A stretch of 27,190 nt of DNA from UBA6624 sp964517115 [NCBI: uncultured bacterium] (GCA_964517115.1 CAZFBE010000012.1:1-27190), one strand, 5' to 3'. Positions 11,188 to 19,075 are shown, counted from the stretch's first letter. Translations and numbers: made by a program. The notes: generated by a model from the sequence alone, not told the origin.

Positions 11188-12144
11188 TTAATTGTCATGA
11201 TCGTGCTCTTCATCATGATGATGAGAGCAAAAGCCTGATATATAAACTGATACCAGGGCTGTAAAGACTATTGCTTGAATAACAGAAGCAAGGATATGCA
11301 ACAATACAACCGGCAGTTGTAGTGGTAACGGTATCCAAATCTTTACAGCTAAATCTGCAAGAAGAACAACAAAAACAGCAAGAACAACATCCCCTCCATA
11401 AATATTTCCATACAGCCTTAAAGCAAGAGAAACCATTCGTGCGAATTGTGCTGTAATTTCCAAAGGCAACAACAACATAGCCCCTATTGCTTTAGCTAGA
11501 TTGTCTCCAGGTTTAGGCTCCCCCATCCAATGATGGATAATATGCTTCAATCCCGATTCTTTTAAACCTATAACAAGACTACAGATAACCCCAACAACAG
11601 CAAAAGCCAATGTTGTATTTATATCTGCTGTTGGAGAATGAAAACCTGGGATAACGCCCCAAAGATTCAACGTTAAAATGAAAGTAAAATATGCTCCCAA
11701 TAATCCAAAATACTTTCTTACAACATACTCTCCACCAAATGCTGAAAAAAAATCAGTCAGGCTTTCAACCCAGAATTCTGCAATCAATTGAATTTTTCCG
11801 GGAATGAAACTAATTTTTTGTCCACCTTTTTTAAATAAAGCAATGAGAATTCCACTGACAATAAAAGTATTGAAAGCCATGGTCATATTTATTTCTCCCA
11901 TCGGTGTAGAAGATCCTGGACCAGAACACTTCCAAAAAGAAGGCATCCAAGGCTGCTCCTCAACATAAGTGTGAACAGTACCTCCTTCTGGACCAATCCC
12001 TTTCCAATTAAAAAAATTCAATAAAGCATAATCTGGATGTTCACAGCCATGATGAGAATCGTGGCTGTCTCCATGGGCATCGTGAGAATTCTCTGCATGA
12101 GAATCATGCGATTTTTCTTCAGGCTTCAATTCAAAAAAAATCAT
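11188..12144 (-). CDS. atpB: ATP synthase Fo subunit a with histidine-rich ends
   Basis: Stator channel subunit for proton entry and exit. The essential Arg is R243 in SLALRLYGNIYGGD; D252 stands where E. coli has Glu219, and Q290 corresponds to Gln252. Five or so hydrophobic helices cover residues 90-305. The protein is 318 residues, longer than the ~270 of E. coli, because of an N-terminal segment (12-36) with eight His among Asp and Ser, plus a Cys, and a C-terminal tail (306-318) with Cys and five His. Such tails are reminiscent of metal-binding stretches. The ATG at 12144 lacks a clear ribosome site, but an in-frame TAA lies two codons upstream. It begins the Fo block before atpE. Confidence 0.97.
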   Translation of the reverse strand: MIFFELKPEEKSHDSHAENSHDAHGDSHDSHHGCEHPDYALLNFFNWKGIGPEGGTVHTYVEEQPWMPSFWKCSGPGSSTPMGEINMTMAFNTFIVSGILIALFKKGGQKISFIPGKIQLIAEFWVESLTDFFSAFGGEYVVRKYFGLLGAYFTFILTLNLWGVIPGFHSPTADINTTLAFAVVGVICSLVIGLKESGLKHIIHHWMGEPKPGDNLAKAIGAMLLLPLEITAQFARMVSLALRLYGNIYGGDVVLAVFVVLLADLAVKIWIPLPLQLPVVLLHILASVIQAIVFTALVSVYISGFCSHHHDEEHDHDN

Positions 12145-12173
12145 AAATTAAGAGATGTGTATCTAAGTTCAAA

Positions 12174-12202
12174 ATCATAAATCGATATCCTGAAAAATTG
12201 AA
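12174..12202 (-). promoter_or_regulatory. Possible weak promoter before atpB
   Basis: In the 65-base gap before atpB the minus strand has TTCAAT (12202-12197) and TATGAT (12179-12174) separated by 17 bases, which fits a weak sigma-70-type promoter with a leader of about 22 bases. In such AT-rich DNA this match could be chance. It would give the ATP synthase core its own transcription start downstream of atpI. Confidence 0.25.
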
Positions 12203-12209
12203 ATTTTTT

Positions 12210-12518
12210 TTAAGGTTTCTGGGACTTTTTTACCATTTTTATCAATCCAAAAATAGAACCTGCAACAAAAAATAAAGCGGCATCTTTTTTAGTTAGCAAA
12301 TTTTGATAAAAAACTATCAAAAAACATGAAATTAAAAAATGAAAAAATGATATGGATTTCACAAAAGCTTGATTTATTTTTTTTAGATTTTTTTTAACAA
12401 GCTTGTCTATCAGGATCCAAGAATAAAAAATAAAAAAACCTAAGAGAAAAGAGAATAGAAATTCTTCAGGCCATGTTTTCGAAAAATCAGTCTGAACTAA
12501 AAAAAAAATATAAGCCAT
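12210..12518 (-). CDS. atpI: AtpI-like small membrane protein
   Basis: A small hydrophobic protein (about 102 residues) in the position where atpI sits in other ATP synthase operons: after atpZ and before atpB. It shows three clear hydrophobic helices (about 19-37, 53-73 and 78-95 from the ATG), separated by a Lys-rich loop (KLVKKNLKKINQ), and ends in basic residues. AtpI proteins help assemble the c-ring or Mg handling and are poorly conserved, so the call rests mostly on position, size and topology. The start could be ATG at 12518 or TTG at 12524; neither has a good ribosome site. It lies a few bases after the atpZ stop, so coupling is likely. Confidence 0.6.
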   Translation of the reverse strand: MAYIFFLVQTDFSKTWPEEFLFSFLLGFFIFYSWILIDKLVKKNLKKINQAFVKSISFFHFLISCFLIVFYQNLLTKKDAALFFVAGSIFGLIKMVKKSQKP

Positions 12519-12526
12519 TATCAAAA

Positions 12527-12802
12527 TTAAGAATTCAACCTATTGTGAACTCTTAACAACACCCTGCTTGCAGCACCTAAGCCAAATAAAAAACCAACAA
12601 GAAGGCCTACAGGTTCTGAATCATTTGCCTTGTCGTAAAGTTGTCCAAAATAAACGCCTACGCATATGCATATAGCAATCGATAACCCCAAACTAGAATC
12701 TTCAGCAATTTTTGAATACTTTCCAGATTTTTTAATTATTTGCTTCTCCACCAATGAAGCAAATCTTCTAGAGTTTGGTCGAGGGAGATTTTTGGTTCCC
12801 AT
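12527..12802 (-). CDS. atpZ: AtpZ/AtpI-family (ATPase gene 1) protein
   Basis: A 91-residue protein with a basic N-terminus followed by two helices: LGLSIAICICVGVYFGQLYDK and PVGLLVGFLFGLGAASRVLLRV. The G-x-x-x-G pattern, the YDK after helix 1 and the basic end of helix 2 fit the small AtpZ family, which precedes atpI in ATP synthase operons and is linked to Mg/Ca transport or assembly. The ATG at 12802 overlaps the upstream sugar gene by 67 bases and lacks a ribosome site. In-frame GTG or TTG codons around 12747-12752 would shorten the overlap to under 20 bases, so the true start may be later. It is the first ATP synthase gene. Confidence 0.75.
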   Translation of the reverse strand: MGTKNLPRPNSRRFASLVEKQIIKKSGKYSKIAEDSSLGLSIAICICVGVYFGQLYDKANDSEPVGLLVGFLFGLGAASRVLLRVHNRLNS

Positions 12803-13680
12803 TTTGTTCTAGTTTTAAAATTACTACAATCCCCCAGCAACAATGGGACATCGCTTGGCCTGTCCAATTCGGGATTTTTCACAATTTTTGGATTGATTGA
12901 AGATAAACCAATTAATTTATCTAGCAAAAGAGAAATTGAAATTGCTTTTCCGGTACATATGTTATAAACCTCTCCAGCCTTCCCTCTTTCAACAGCAAGC
13001 TTGTAACCGGCAACAACATCTCTAACATCAGTAAAATCTCTTTCAGCATCAAGGTTGCCCACTTTTATTACTGGATCAGCCCCTCTTTCTATATCTACAA
13101 TTTGCTTAGCAAAAGCACTTGCAACAAACTCTTCGCCTCTTCGTGGACCAGTGTGATTAAAAGCCCTAGTCCTAACAACCTTCATTCCATACGATTGAAA
13201 ATACTGATAACCCAAAAAATCTTGTGCAACCTTGCTGACTGCATAAGGGGAAAGCGGCCTTAAAGGATTGTCTTCTTTTATTGGAGTTTCTTCAGGATGA
13301 ACAAGGCCATATTCCTCAGAAGAACATGCAATCTGTATAACGGGAGAAATATCTAAATCTCTAACCGCTTCAAAAAGATTAACCTGTCCTGTAATGTTTG
13401 TATTAATCGTATCTGCTGGAGCTCTCCATGAAGTCGGTACAAAAGATTGAGCAGCTAAATGAAAAATCCAATCAGGATTTGCCTCTCTTAATATGGTTCT
13501 CAAGCTAGTTGAATCTTGTAGATCTCCTTCAAGGAGGTTTATAGAGTCTTTTACATCTTCTAAATGGTGCAAAGGAGACCTTCTCCTTATCAATCCAAAA
13601 ACCTCAACACCTTCATTCAACAAAAATTCAGCAAGGTGACTTCCTGCAAAACCACTAATTCCAGTTATTAAAGCTCTCAT
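12736..13680 (-). CDS. GDP-sugar SDR enzyme, GDP-6-deoxy-D-mannose reductase or GMD-like
   Basis: Extended short-chain dehydrogenase acting on nucleotide sugars. The Rossmann motif TGISGFAGSHL (residues 6-16) is followed by FHLAAQSFVPTSW, the catalytic Ser region CSSEEYG (119-125) and Tyr146/Lys150 in YAVSK. The segment AFNHTGPRRGEEFVASAFAKQI and the later VGNLDAERDFTDVRDVV are typical of the GDP-mannose 4,6-dehydratase / GDP-4-keto-6-deoxymannose reductase group. At 314 residues it is closer in length to the reductase (about 300) than to the dehydratase (about 350), so I favour a reductase, but the two are easily confused. The product would feed surface polysaccharide. It lies 11 bases after eno, with AAAGG before the ATG, and overlaps atpZ. 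Confidence 0.75.
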   Translation of the reverse strand: MRALITGISGFAGSHLAEFLLNEGVEVFGLIRRRSPLHHLEDVKDSINLLEGDLQDSTSLRTILREANPDWIFHLAAQSFVPTSWRAPADTINTNITGQVNLFEAVRDLDISPVIQIACSSEEYGLVHPEETPIKEDNPLRPLSPYAVSKVAQDFLGYQYFQSYGMKVVRTRAFNHTGPRRGEEFVASAFAKQIVDIERGADPVIKVGNLDAERDFTDVRDVVAGYKLAVERGKAGEVYNICTGKAISISLLLDKLIGLSSINPKIVKNPELDRPSDVPLLLGDCSNFKTRTKWEPKISLDQTLEDLLHWWRSK

Positions 13681-13691
13681 TGTTTCAACCT

Positions 13692-14978
13692 TTATTCTAT
13701 ATTTTGAAATTCCAAATCTTGAAAATCTGAAAAAATCGAAATTAACCTATTGTATTTTGAAGTTCTTTCTCCTCTAGCTGGAGCTCCAGTTTTTATGTAT
13801 TTTGAACCTGTTCCCACTGCCAAATCAGAAATGAAATCATCTTCTGTCTCTCCGGACCTATGGCTAACTGACCAATCCCAACCAACAGATTTAACTTTCT
13901 TGATCGCATTAATAGTTTCTGTAACAGTTCCTACCTGGTTCAATTTAACCAACAACGTATTACATAACTTCTTTTTTATTGCCATCTCTATTTTTTCAAC
14001 CTGTGTAACTAACAAGTCATCTCCAACAATGTTGATTCGATTTCCTAATCTTGAATTCATATGAACCCAACCATCAAGATCCTCTTCCCCAATTCCATCT
14101 TCAATAGAAATTATTGGATATTTCCCAATCCAATCCTCGTAAATTGAAGTTAACTTTTCTGGAGAAATAAGATCACCTTCCCATTGATACATTGAAAATC
14201 CCTTGGGTGAATTTAACTTTTCATTAAGCAATTCTGAACTTGCAACATCCAAGGCTAAAAACATATTTTTTCCAAGATTGTATTCAGAGTTAGAGATAGA
14301 TTCTGCAAGAAGGTCTAATGCTGAAAGGTTGCTATTGAGATTTGGAGCAAAACCACCCTCGTCACCTAGGGCAATTGACATATTCTTTTTTGTGATTAAC
14401 GATTTTAGTTCATGATAAATCTCAACTCCAGCCCTTAAAGAGTTTATGAAATCTCCTTTTACCCAAGGGACGACCATAAACTCTTGAACGTCTAAATTAT
14501 TATTAGCATGAGCTCCTCCGTTTAAAACGTTCATGGTTGGAATAGGTAAGGAAGGCTTTAAATTACTAATTGACGAGATCCATTCAAACAATTCAACATT
14601 TTCAAGAGAGGCGCCAGCTCTACACATTGCCATTGAAAGTGGCAATAAACAATTTGCTCCAAATTTTGATTTTTGAAAAGTGCCATCAAGTTGGATCAGA
14701 ATATCGTCTATTCCTTTTTGGTCTCTTGGATCCATGTTTAAAACTTCCGGAATAACAACCTCTTCAAGATCTTTTAAAACATTACCCACCCCTTTTCCTT
14801 GCCATGCAGATCCGCCATCTCTTTTTTCTAAAGCTTCATAAATACCAGTTGAAGCCCCTGAAGGAGCATTGGCGCCAACACAAAAACCGTTACTTAAAAA
14901 AAGTTCGACTCTAACAGTAGGAAACCCTCGACTATCGAGGATTAACCTTGATTTATAAGTTTTTATTTGTTTGGCCAT
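13692..14978 (-). CDS. eno: Enolase
   Basis: Converts 2-phosphoglycerate to phosphoenolpyruvate with Mg. Motifs: PSGASTGIYEALEKRD, GDEGGFAPN, SIEDGIGEEDLDGW (metal ligand), VGDDLLVTQ, LLVKLNQVGT (catalytic Lys) and SHRSGETEDDFISDLAVG. The length of 428 residues is standard. The N-terminal signature reads LDSRGFPTV where most enolases have LDSRGNPTV, so the usual Asn is replaced by Phe. The ATG at 14978 lies inside the end of the upstream lipoprotein gene (16-base overlap) and has AAGGA about 6 bases before it. Thus a core glycolytic gene sits downstream of an envelope protease cassette. PEP made here is also the second substrate of MurA, encoded in the same window. Confidence 0.97.
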   Translation of the reverse strand: MAKQIKTYKSRLILDSRGFPTVRVELFLSNGFCVGANAPSGASTGIYEALEKRDGGSAWQGKGVGNVLKDLEEVVIPEVLNMDPRDQKGIDDILIQLDGTFQKSKFGANCLLPLSMAMCRAGASLENVELFEWISSISNLKPSLPIPTMNVLNGGAHANNNLDVQEFMVVPWVKGDFINSLRAGVEIYHELKSLITKKNMSIALGDEGGFAPNLNSNLSALDLLAESISNSEYNLGKNMFLALDVASSELLNEKLNSPKGFSMYQWEGDLISPEKLTSIYEDWIGKYPIISIEDGIGEEDLDGWVHMNSRLGNRINIVGDDLLVTQVEKIEMAIKKKLCNTLLVKLNQVGTVTETINAIKKVKSVGWDWSVSHRSGETEDDFISDLAVGTGSKYIKTGAPARGERTSKYNRLISIFSDFQDLEFQNIE

Positions 14979-15613
14979 TCGATCCTTAAACCTCTTGAAA
15001 TTGCTTCAATTGCTTTTTCCTTGTATATTGGATTTGAAGATTTATGTTGTATTAAAGCACTTCGACAATATTGATGAGCATATGTTTCTGGAATATTCTC
15101 AGGTGAAGAAAGTTTTGTTCCTTTTCTCCATTCTTTCCACATAAAATTCAAAACCTCTTCATTTTTTTCACACCATTGTTTAACCTCAAAATCATTTACT
15201 CCAACATATAAATTTATGATTTCCTCATACATTAATCTTTTATTAAAATGAATAACTATATCAACCCAAGAAAGATTGTTTCTTTTTAAAAAATCAATTA
15301 AATTTTTATTATTTTCAAAATTTGAACTTGCCCAGTTTATTGCAGCTGATTCTGATAAAGCATAATTAGATTTTGAATCTCTTAAAAAACCCTCTCGAGC
15401 AGATAATGTTTCCAAAAAAATATCTTGAATTAGATCTTCATAACCTGCATCATTCTTTTTTAAACCTGCTTCACGTGCAAGAAGAAAATCTGGTCTTGAG
15501 AAAAAGTCACTTTCTGTAAAAACAAAATGATTGACTTTAAAGAGGTAATCATCATCCTTGTATGCACATCCGTTTAAAAAAAAGAACACAAGAAAAAAAT
15601 AGACAACCTTCAA
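14963..15613 (-). CDS. Lipoprotein resembling the SurA chaperone module
   Basis: A 216-residue predicted lipoprotein: a short hydrophobic signal ends in the lipobox LNGC with C16 as lipidation site. The rest is mostly helical and reads like the N-terminal module of SurA/PpiC chaperones: VNHFVFTESDF, then YEDLIQDIFLETLSAREGF, FLKRNNLSWVDIVIHF and VNDFEVKQWCEKNEEV, matching the family order (a Leu-rich helix, a 'f-L-x-x-x-g-l-s' helix, and 'v-s-d-x-E-v-x-x-x-y-x-x-n'). No parvulin isomerase domain follows. The start is TTG at 15613 with no clear ribosome site, but the signal peptide fixes it. It lies 7 bases after the third HtrA-like gene, suggesting a shared envelope role. The chaperone call is tentative. 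Confidence 0.5.
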   Translation of the reverse strand: MKVVYFFLVFFFLNGCAYKDDDYLFKVNHFVFTESDFFSRPDFLLAREAGLKKNDAGYEDLIQDIFLETLSAREGFLRDSKSNYALSESAAINWASSNFENNKNLIDFLKRNNLSWVDIVIHFNKRLMYEEIINLYVGVNDFEVKQWCEKNEEVLNFMWKEWRKGTKLSSPENIPETYAHQYCRSALIQHKSSNPIYKEKAIEAISRGLRIEWPNK

Positions 15614-15620
15614 GGTTTGC

Positions 15621-16757
15621 TTAAATGGTTCCAGGTAGAGCTTCCACAGGCCTGTCTTCTGGACTCATAAGAAATTCTTCAACCTGCCCAGATCTTAAAA
15701 CAACAAAACCCAAAGTATCCTGCGGATGGCTATCACGAATCAAACCAGCAAGTTCCAAAGGAGTAGAAACGATTTCCTCGCTTGTGTTTTCTTCACCGTT
15801 GTAGAGCCTTCTCACCCTGGTTAAACCAAGAATAATATCTCCTCTAGATAAACCTTGTCTAGAAGCAGGGGAATTGGGATCTACATCCTGAACCATTACC
15901 CCTGATTTCCCTAAATACTCTTCAGGGATATTTGCATAAATCGCTAAAGTATCATCTAAAGGCCTTAAGCTAACACCAACCCAAGAATGGAAAACCTCTT
16001 CACCTTGCATCATTTTGTAAACAGTATCCCAAACGATGTTTGATGGTATGGCAAAATTCAAGTCCAAAACACTGGTCATTAAATATTGAGGAGTACCTAA
16101 ATTCTCTTGAACAGAAAAAGACATTAATCCAATAATCTTTCCTTTTAAATCAATAAGAGGTCCACCTCTGTTGAAAGTGAAATTATGAGCATCAGTTTGA
16201 ATCATATTTGGCATTAGATACCCATTGACCATCCAGTAATCTCTTAAAGCAGAAACTATCCCTCTTGTAGCTGCTTGCTGGTTTGGCAAAGGTCGACCAA
16301 CAGCTATAACAGTCTGCCCCTGAACCAACTTATCAGAGTCTGCAAAAGAAGCTGCCTTGAATAAAGTCTCAGAATTATCAACTTTTATCAAAGCAACATC
16401 ATTGAATCTATCAGATCCAACCAATGATGCACTGTATCTGACACCTTCAATTGTCACGTTTATCCTTAAAGCATCCTCCATGTTTTTTGCCGTTGTAACA
16501 ATGAATCCATCTGGAGAGATAACAACTCCCGGAAAACCATTTATCCCTACAGTCCTTGTGAACGTTCCAGACAGGCTAATGCCATATCTATTTTCAATCA
16601 CCTCAATTGAAGCCAGAGAAGGATCAATAATCTCAAGAGCTTTTACGGTTGGAAGTTGAGATGTGTCTAAGTCAAACGTCTGAACTTCTTTTGCAAAAAG
16701 AGAACCTGTGTAAAAAAAACTTAAAAAAAGAATAAGAAAAACTTTTAAAATTCTCAT
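15621..16757 (-). CDS. HtrA-like pseudoprotease with PDZ domain (Lys/Arg at the His/Ser positions)
   Basis: Trypsin-like domain of the HtrA/Deg family followed by one PDZ domain, 378 residues. A signal peptide covers about residues 1-22 (ends LFA). The fold is clear: GFPGVVISPDGFIVTT, FNDVALIKV, SFADSDKLVQGQTVIAVGRPL, RGIVSAL, MIQTDA, and a PDZ from about 258 (GVSLRPL, GVMVQDVDPNSPASRQGLSRGDIIL). The expected T-N-x-H-V reads TTAKN, so the catalytic His is K91. Asp is kept (D120). The expected G-N-S-G-G-P reads FNRGGP, so the Ser is R197. It should be proteolytically dead. It overlaps the active protease gene by four bases (ATGA) with GGAGG before the start. The role is probably binding or regulation. 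Confidence 0.85.
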   Translation of the reverse strand: MRILKVFLILFLSFFYTGSLFAKEVQTFDLDTSQLPTVKALEIIDPSLASIEVIENRYGISLSGTFTRTVGINGFPGVVISPDGFIVTTAKNMEDALRINVTIEGVRYSASLVGSDRFNDVALIKVDNSETLFKAASFADSDKLVQGQTVIAVGRPLPNQQAATRGIVSALRDYWMVNGYLMPNMIQTDAHNFTFNRGGPLIDLKGKIIGLMSFSVQENLGTPQYLMTSVLDLNFAIPSNIVWDTVYKMMQGEEVFHSWVGVSLRPLDDTLAIYANIPEEYLGKSGVMVQDVDPNSPASRQGLSRGDIILGLTRVRRLYNGEENTSEEIVSTPLELAGLIRDSHPQDTLGFVVLRSGQVEEFLMSPEDRPVEALPGTI

Positions 16758-18016
16758 AAAGTTCCTCCAGCAAACTCACCAGCACCTGGTTGTTCTCCTA
16801 GCAACAAAGGAACGTTGAATATCTGTCCACCTCTGTCAACTGAAAGGATTACCTTGACTCCCTTGTCTAATGAACGTATCCAGAATCTGGCTTCAAAAGC
16901 ATCCTTTGGCATTTTCATTTCACTCTTTGTAATTTTTCCATCTGCATTTACATCCCATGCAATTTCGAGAACTTTATCCCCTTTTCTCAAGCCAGCTTGA
17001 TCAGAAGGGCTATTAGGGTAAATATCATGTATTTCAAAAGGGGTTTTTACCTTGTTTCTAGCTTGCTTAACAAAGGTATCTGAAGCACGGTCATAACCTT
17101 CTCTTCCAGTAAAGGCTCCGCCGCCGCCCAAAGGGTTTCTCCCCTGTATCCCAATGTCATCGGACCATTCAAGTGTCATTCTGTCCATAAAAACATAAAG
17201 CCCCAACCATGGGTAAATAACACGTCCATGTTCTATAGTGTCAAATAAAGTTTTAGAGGCATCATTGGAAACTATCGCCATATTCTGCCCTTCAAGCATT
17301 GAAGATCCAGCAAAATTAACACCTACCTGAAAACCACTTTCGTCAAAAAGAGGACCTCCGGAGTTTCCACCATTTATAGTGGCATCAGTGTCAAAAGTGT
17401 GTGAAAGCTCCATTCCATAATCCCAAACAGTTGATGTTCCTCCGATAGCCCCATTACCTCCAAGCATCCTGTTAACCAATTGCGGAGAAAGAACTCTGTC
17501 TCTAACAGAACCCGCAGTTACAGTGTTTTTCAAAAGAAAATCTTTGTACATCGTGAAATTGGACTGATCTCCAGGGTTTCCAATCGCATAAACCTGCTCT
17601 CCAGGAACAACCTCATCAGAATTTCCGAATTCTACATATGGCCAAACGGTTCCTTCTTCTCCAGGTTCAGGAACAATTTGAAGAATTGCAACATCTATTT
17701 TGCAATTATTAAAAAGGAGTTTAGCATCTTGTACTGAACCATCATTGAGCCTTATAAAAGCCCACCTCTGCTTTCCCCAACCCATAACGTGACAATTGGT
17801 TACTATATGACCTTCAGGAGTAACTATAGAGCCAGATCCACCGCCCAAAACAAAGCCTGATTTATCACCAGCAAAATCTCCTCCACCAGAAGTAACTGTC
17901 ACTGTAGATTCAACACTTGTTGAAACACTCTCTACCCAAGCAGGATCGTCATCACTAAACACAAATGCAAAAAACGAAACTACAAACAAAAACAAAAAAC
18001 TATTTTTCAAATTCAT
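16754..18016 (-). CDS. HtrA-like serine protease with PDZ domain, intact triad
   Basis: Secreted HtrA/Deg-type protease with a complete triad: His in VTNCHVM (H81), Asp in KIDVAIL (D113) and Ser in INGGNSGGPLF (S224), numbered from the upstream ATG at 18031. I prefer the ATG at 18016: GAGG lies 9 bases before it and it gives a compact signal peptide (NSFLFLFVVSFFAFVFS). Between the Asp and the Ser there is a long insertion (about 160-208), Gly-rich in part. The PDZ domain covers about 272-410. Its GDKVLEI strand is followed by a 12-residue EF-hand-like loop, DVNADGKITKSE (360-371), where a PDZ normally has a short turn. The gene is abutted by two predicted pseudoprotease genes. Substrate unknown. 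Confidence 0.88.
   Translation of the reverse strand: MNLKNSFLFLFVVSFFAFVFSDDDPAWVESVSTSVESTVTVTSGGGDFAGDKSGFVLGGGSGSIVTPEGHIVTNCHVMGWGKQRWAFIRLNDGSVQDAKLLFNNCKIDVAILQIVPEPGEEGTVWPYVEFGNSDEVVPGEQVYAIGNPGDQSNFTMYKDFLLKNTVTAGSVRDRVLSPQLVNRMLGGNGAIGGTSTVWDYGMELSHTFDTDATINGGNSGGPLFDESGFQVGVNFAGSSMLEGQNMAIVSNDASKTLFDTIEHGRVIYPWLGLYVFMDRMTLEWSDDIGIQGRNPLGGGGAFTGREGYDRASDTFVKQARNKVKTPFEIHDIYPNSPSDQAGLRKGDKVLEIAWDVNADGKITKSEMKMPKDAFEARFWIRSLDKGVKVILSVDRGGQIFNVPLLLGEQPGAGEFAGGTL
16919..16954 (-). other. EF-hand-like calcium loop inside the PDZ domain
   Basis: This stretch encodes DVNADGKITKSE. It has Asp, Asn and Asp at loop positions 1, 3 and 5, Gly at 6, Ile at 8 and Glu at 12, exactly the canonical EF-hand or dockerin calcium-loop pattern. 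It replaces the turn after the GD-x-V-L-x-I strand of the PDZ domain. Calcium binding is inferred from the pattern alone. Confidence 0.7.
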
Positions 18017-18031
18017 AAATTTATACCTCAT

Positions 18032-19075
18032 TTAAAACCAACTCTCGTCTTTAAAATCTATAACCTTCCTAACTGCCTTGAAATCAAAATCCAAAAAAGA
18101 TCCATTCCTGTAAATGGTAACAACATGGCCTCTCATAAAGGGATTTTCCTGATCAATCCAGGATCCAAAAATAGACCAGAATCCTTCATTTGTTAATACA
18201 TCAACACCATCAAGAGAAGTAATAATATCTCCAGTTCTTAGCCCACTTCTCCAACCAGATCCAACTTCAGAAAGTCCCGGAACATATAAACCGTTTCCAA
18301 GATATCCAGTTTTTAATCTAATTTCTTCAGGAATACCGACAGGGTCCAAGCCCCATTCGACATGAAGGTACCTTCCATTTGTTATCAATTCTGGAAGAAT
18401 TATCTTCATCACATCAACTGGAAGACCAAAATTCAAAAATAAATTTTCACTATTTCTTTGCTGGAATGTTGGCATCCCAATAACCTCACCCCTTAGAGAA
18501 AGCAGAGCTCCTCCCTGCTGTCCCCCATTTAAAGCAGCATCAAACTGGAAGAAAGTAGAAAGTCCTCCTCCAAGCTTATTCCCTGCTAATGTTTTTGCAG
18601 AAACGATTCCCTTGGAAGTGTTACAACAAACTCCCTCTGGGTTTGGAGACATGACCATAACAGACTCTCCAACAGAATAGATATTTTCAGACAATTTTAA
18701 AGCTGGAATTTGTGGTCTTTTTATCTCTAATTGAAGAACAGCCAAATCTGTAGGAACATCGTAGCCAATAACCTTTGCTTCAACTTGCCTTCCATCATTA
18801 AAAAGTATCCCTATATGTTTAGCATCCCTTATATTTGCAGCAGTGGTAAGAATTAGGCCTTCCTCAGAATCGTAGATAAAACCACTTCCTATTTCCGTAT
18901 TGCTCACATCGCCGTAAACAGAAGGAGACATTTTGGATTTAACAACCTTTATACCTACTATGCTGTTTCTTGAGTTTCGATAAATTTCCTCAAAACGACT
19001 TCTTTCAAAATCTCCCAAATCAGCATCGGAAAAAGATGCTAAAAAGAGACAAAATAACATTTTTAATACTTTCAT
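18032..19075 (-). CDS. HtrA-like pseudoprotease (Ala/Gln at the His/Ser positions)
   Basis: HtrA-type trypsin fold with a C-terminal PDZ, 347 residues. A hydrophobic N-terminus (about 5-18) looks like a signal peptide. Core segments: IGSGFIYDSEEGLILTT, VIGYDVPTDLAVLQL, LSENIYSVGESVMVMSPN, KGIVSA, FQFDA, and PDZ residues SGLRTGDIITSLDGV. The His position reads TTAAN (A80 in place of His). Asp110 is present. The Ser position reads GGQQGGAL (Q187 in place of Ser, Ala in place of Pro). It should lack protease activity. The TTA-x-N pattern is shared with the other dead paralogue at 15621-16757, which hints at a common inactive ancestor. It starts inside the BON lipoprotein stop (ATGA), and its TAA abuts the active protease gene. 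Confidence 0.85.
   Translation of the reverse strand: MKVLKMLFCLFLASFSDADLGDFERSRFEEIYRNSRNSIVGIKVVKSKMSPSVYGDVSNTEIGSGFIYDSEEGLILTTAANIRDAKHIGILFNDGRQVEAKVIGYDVPTDLAVLQLEIKRPQIPALKLSENIYSVGESVMVMSPNPEGVCCNTSKGIVSAKTLAGNKLGGGLSTFFQFDAALNGGQQGGALLSLRGEVIGMPTFQQRNSENLFLNFGLPVDVMKIILPELITNGRYLHVEWGLDPVGIPEEIRLKTGYLGNGLYVPGLSEVGSGWRSGLRTGDIITSLDGVDVLTNEGFWSIFGSWIDQENPFMRGHVVTIYRNGSFLDFDFKAVRKVIDFKDESWF

Noticed and set aside
12193-12208. Inverted repeat AAAAATT/AATTTTT near the atpI stop
   Set aside because: Pure A/T, 7 bp with a 2-base loop in AT-rich DNA; too weak to call a terminator.
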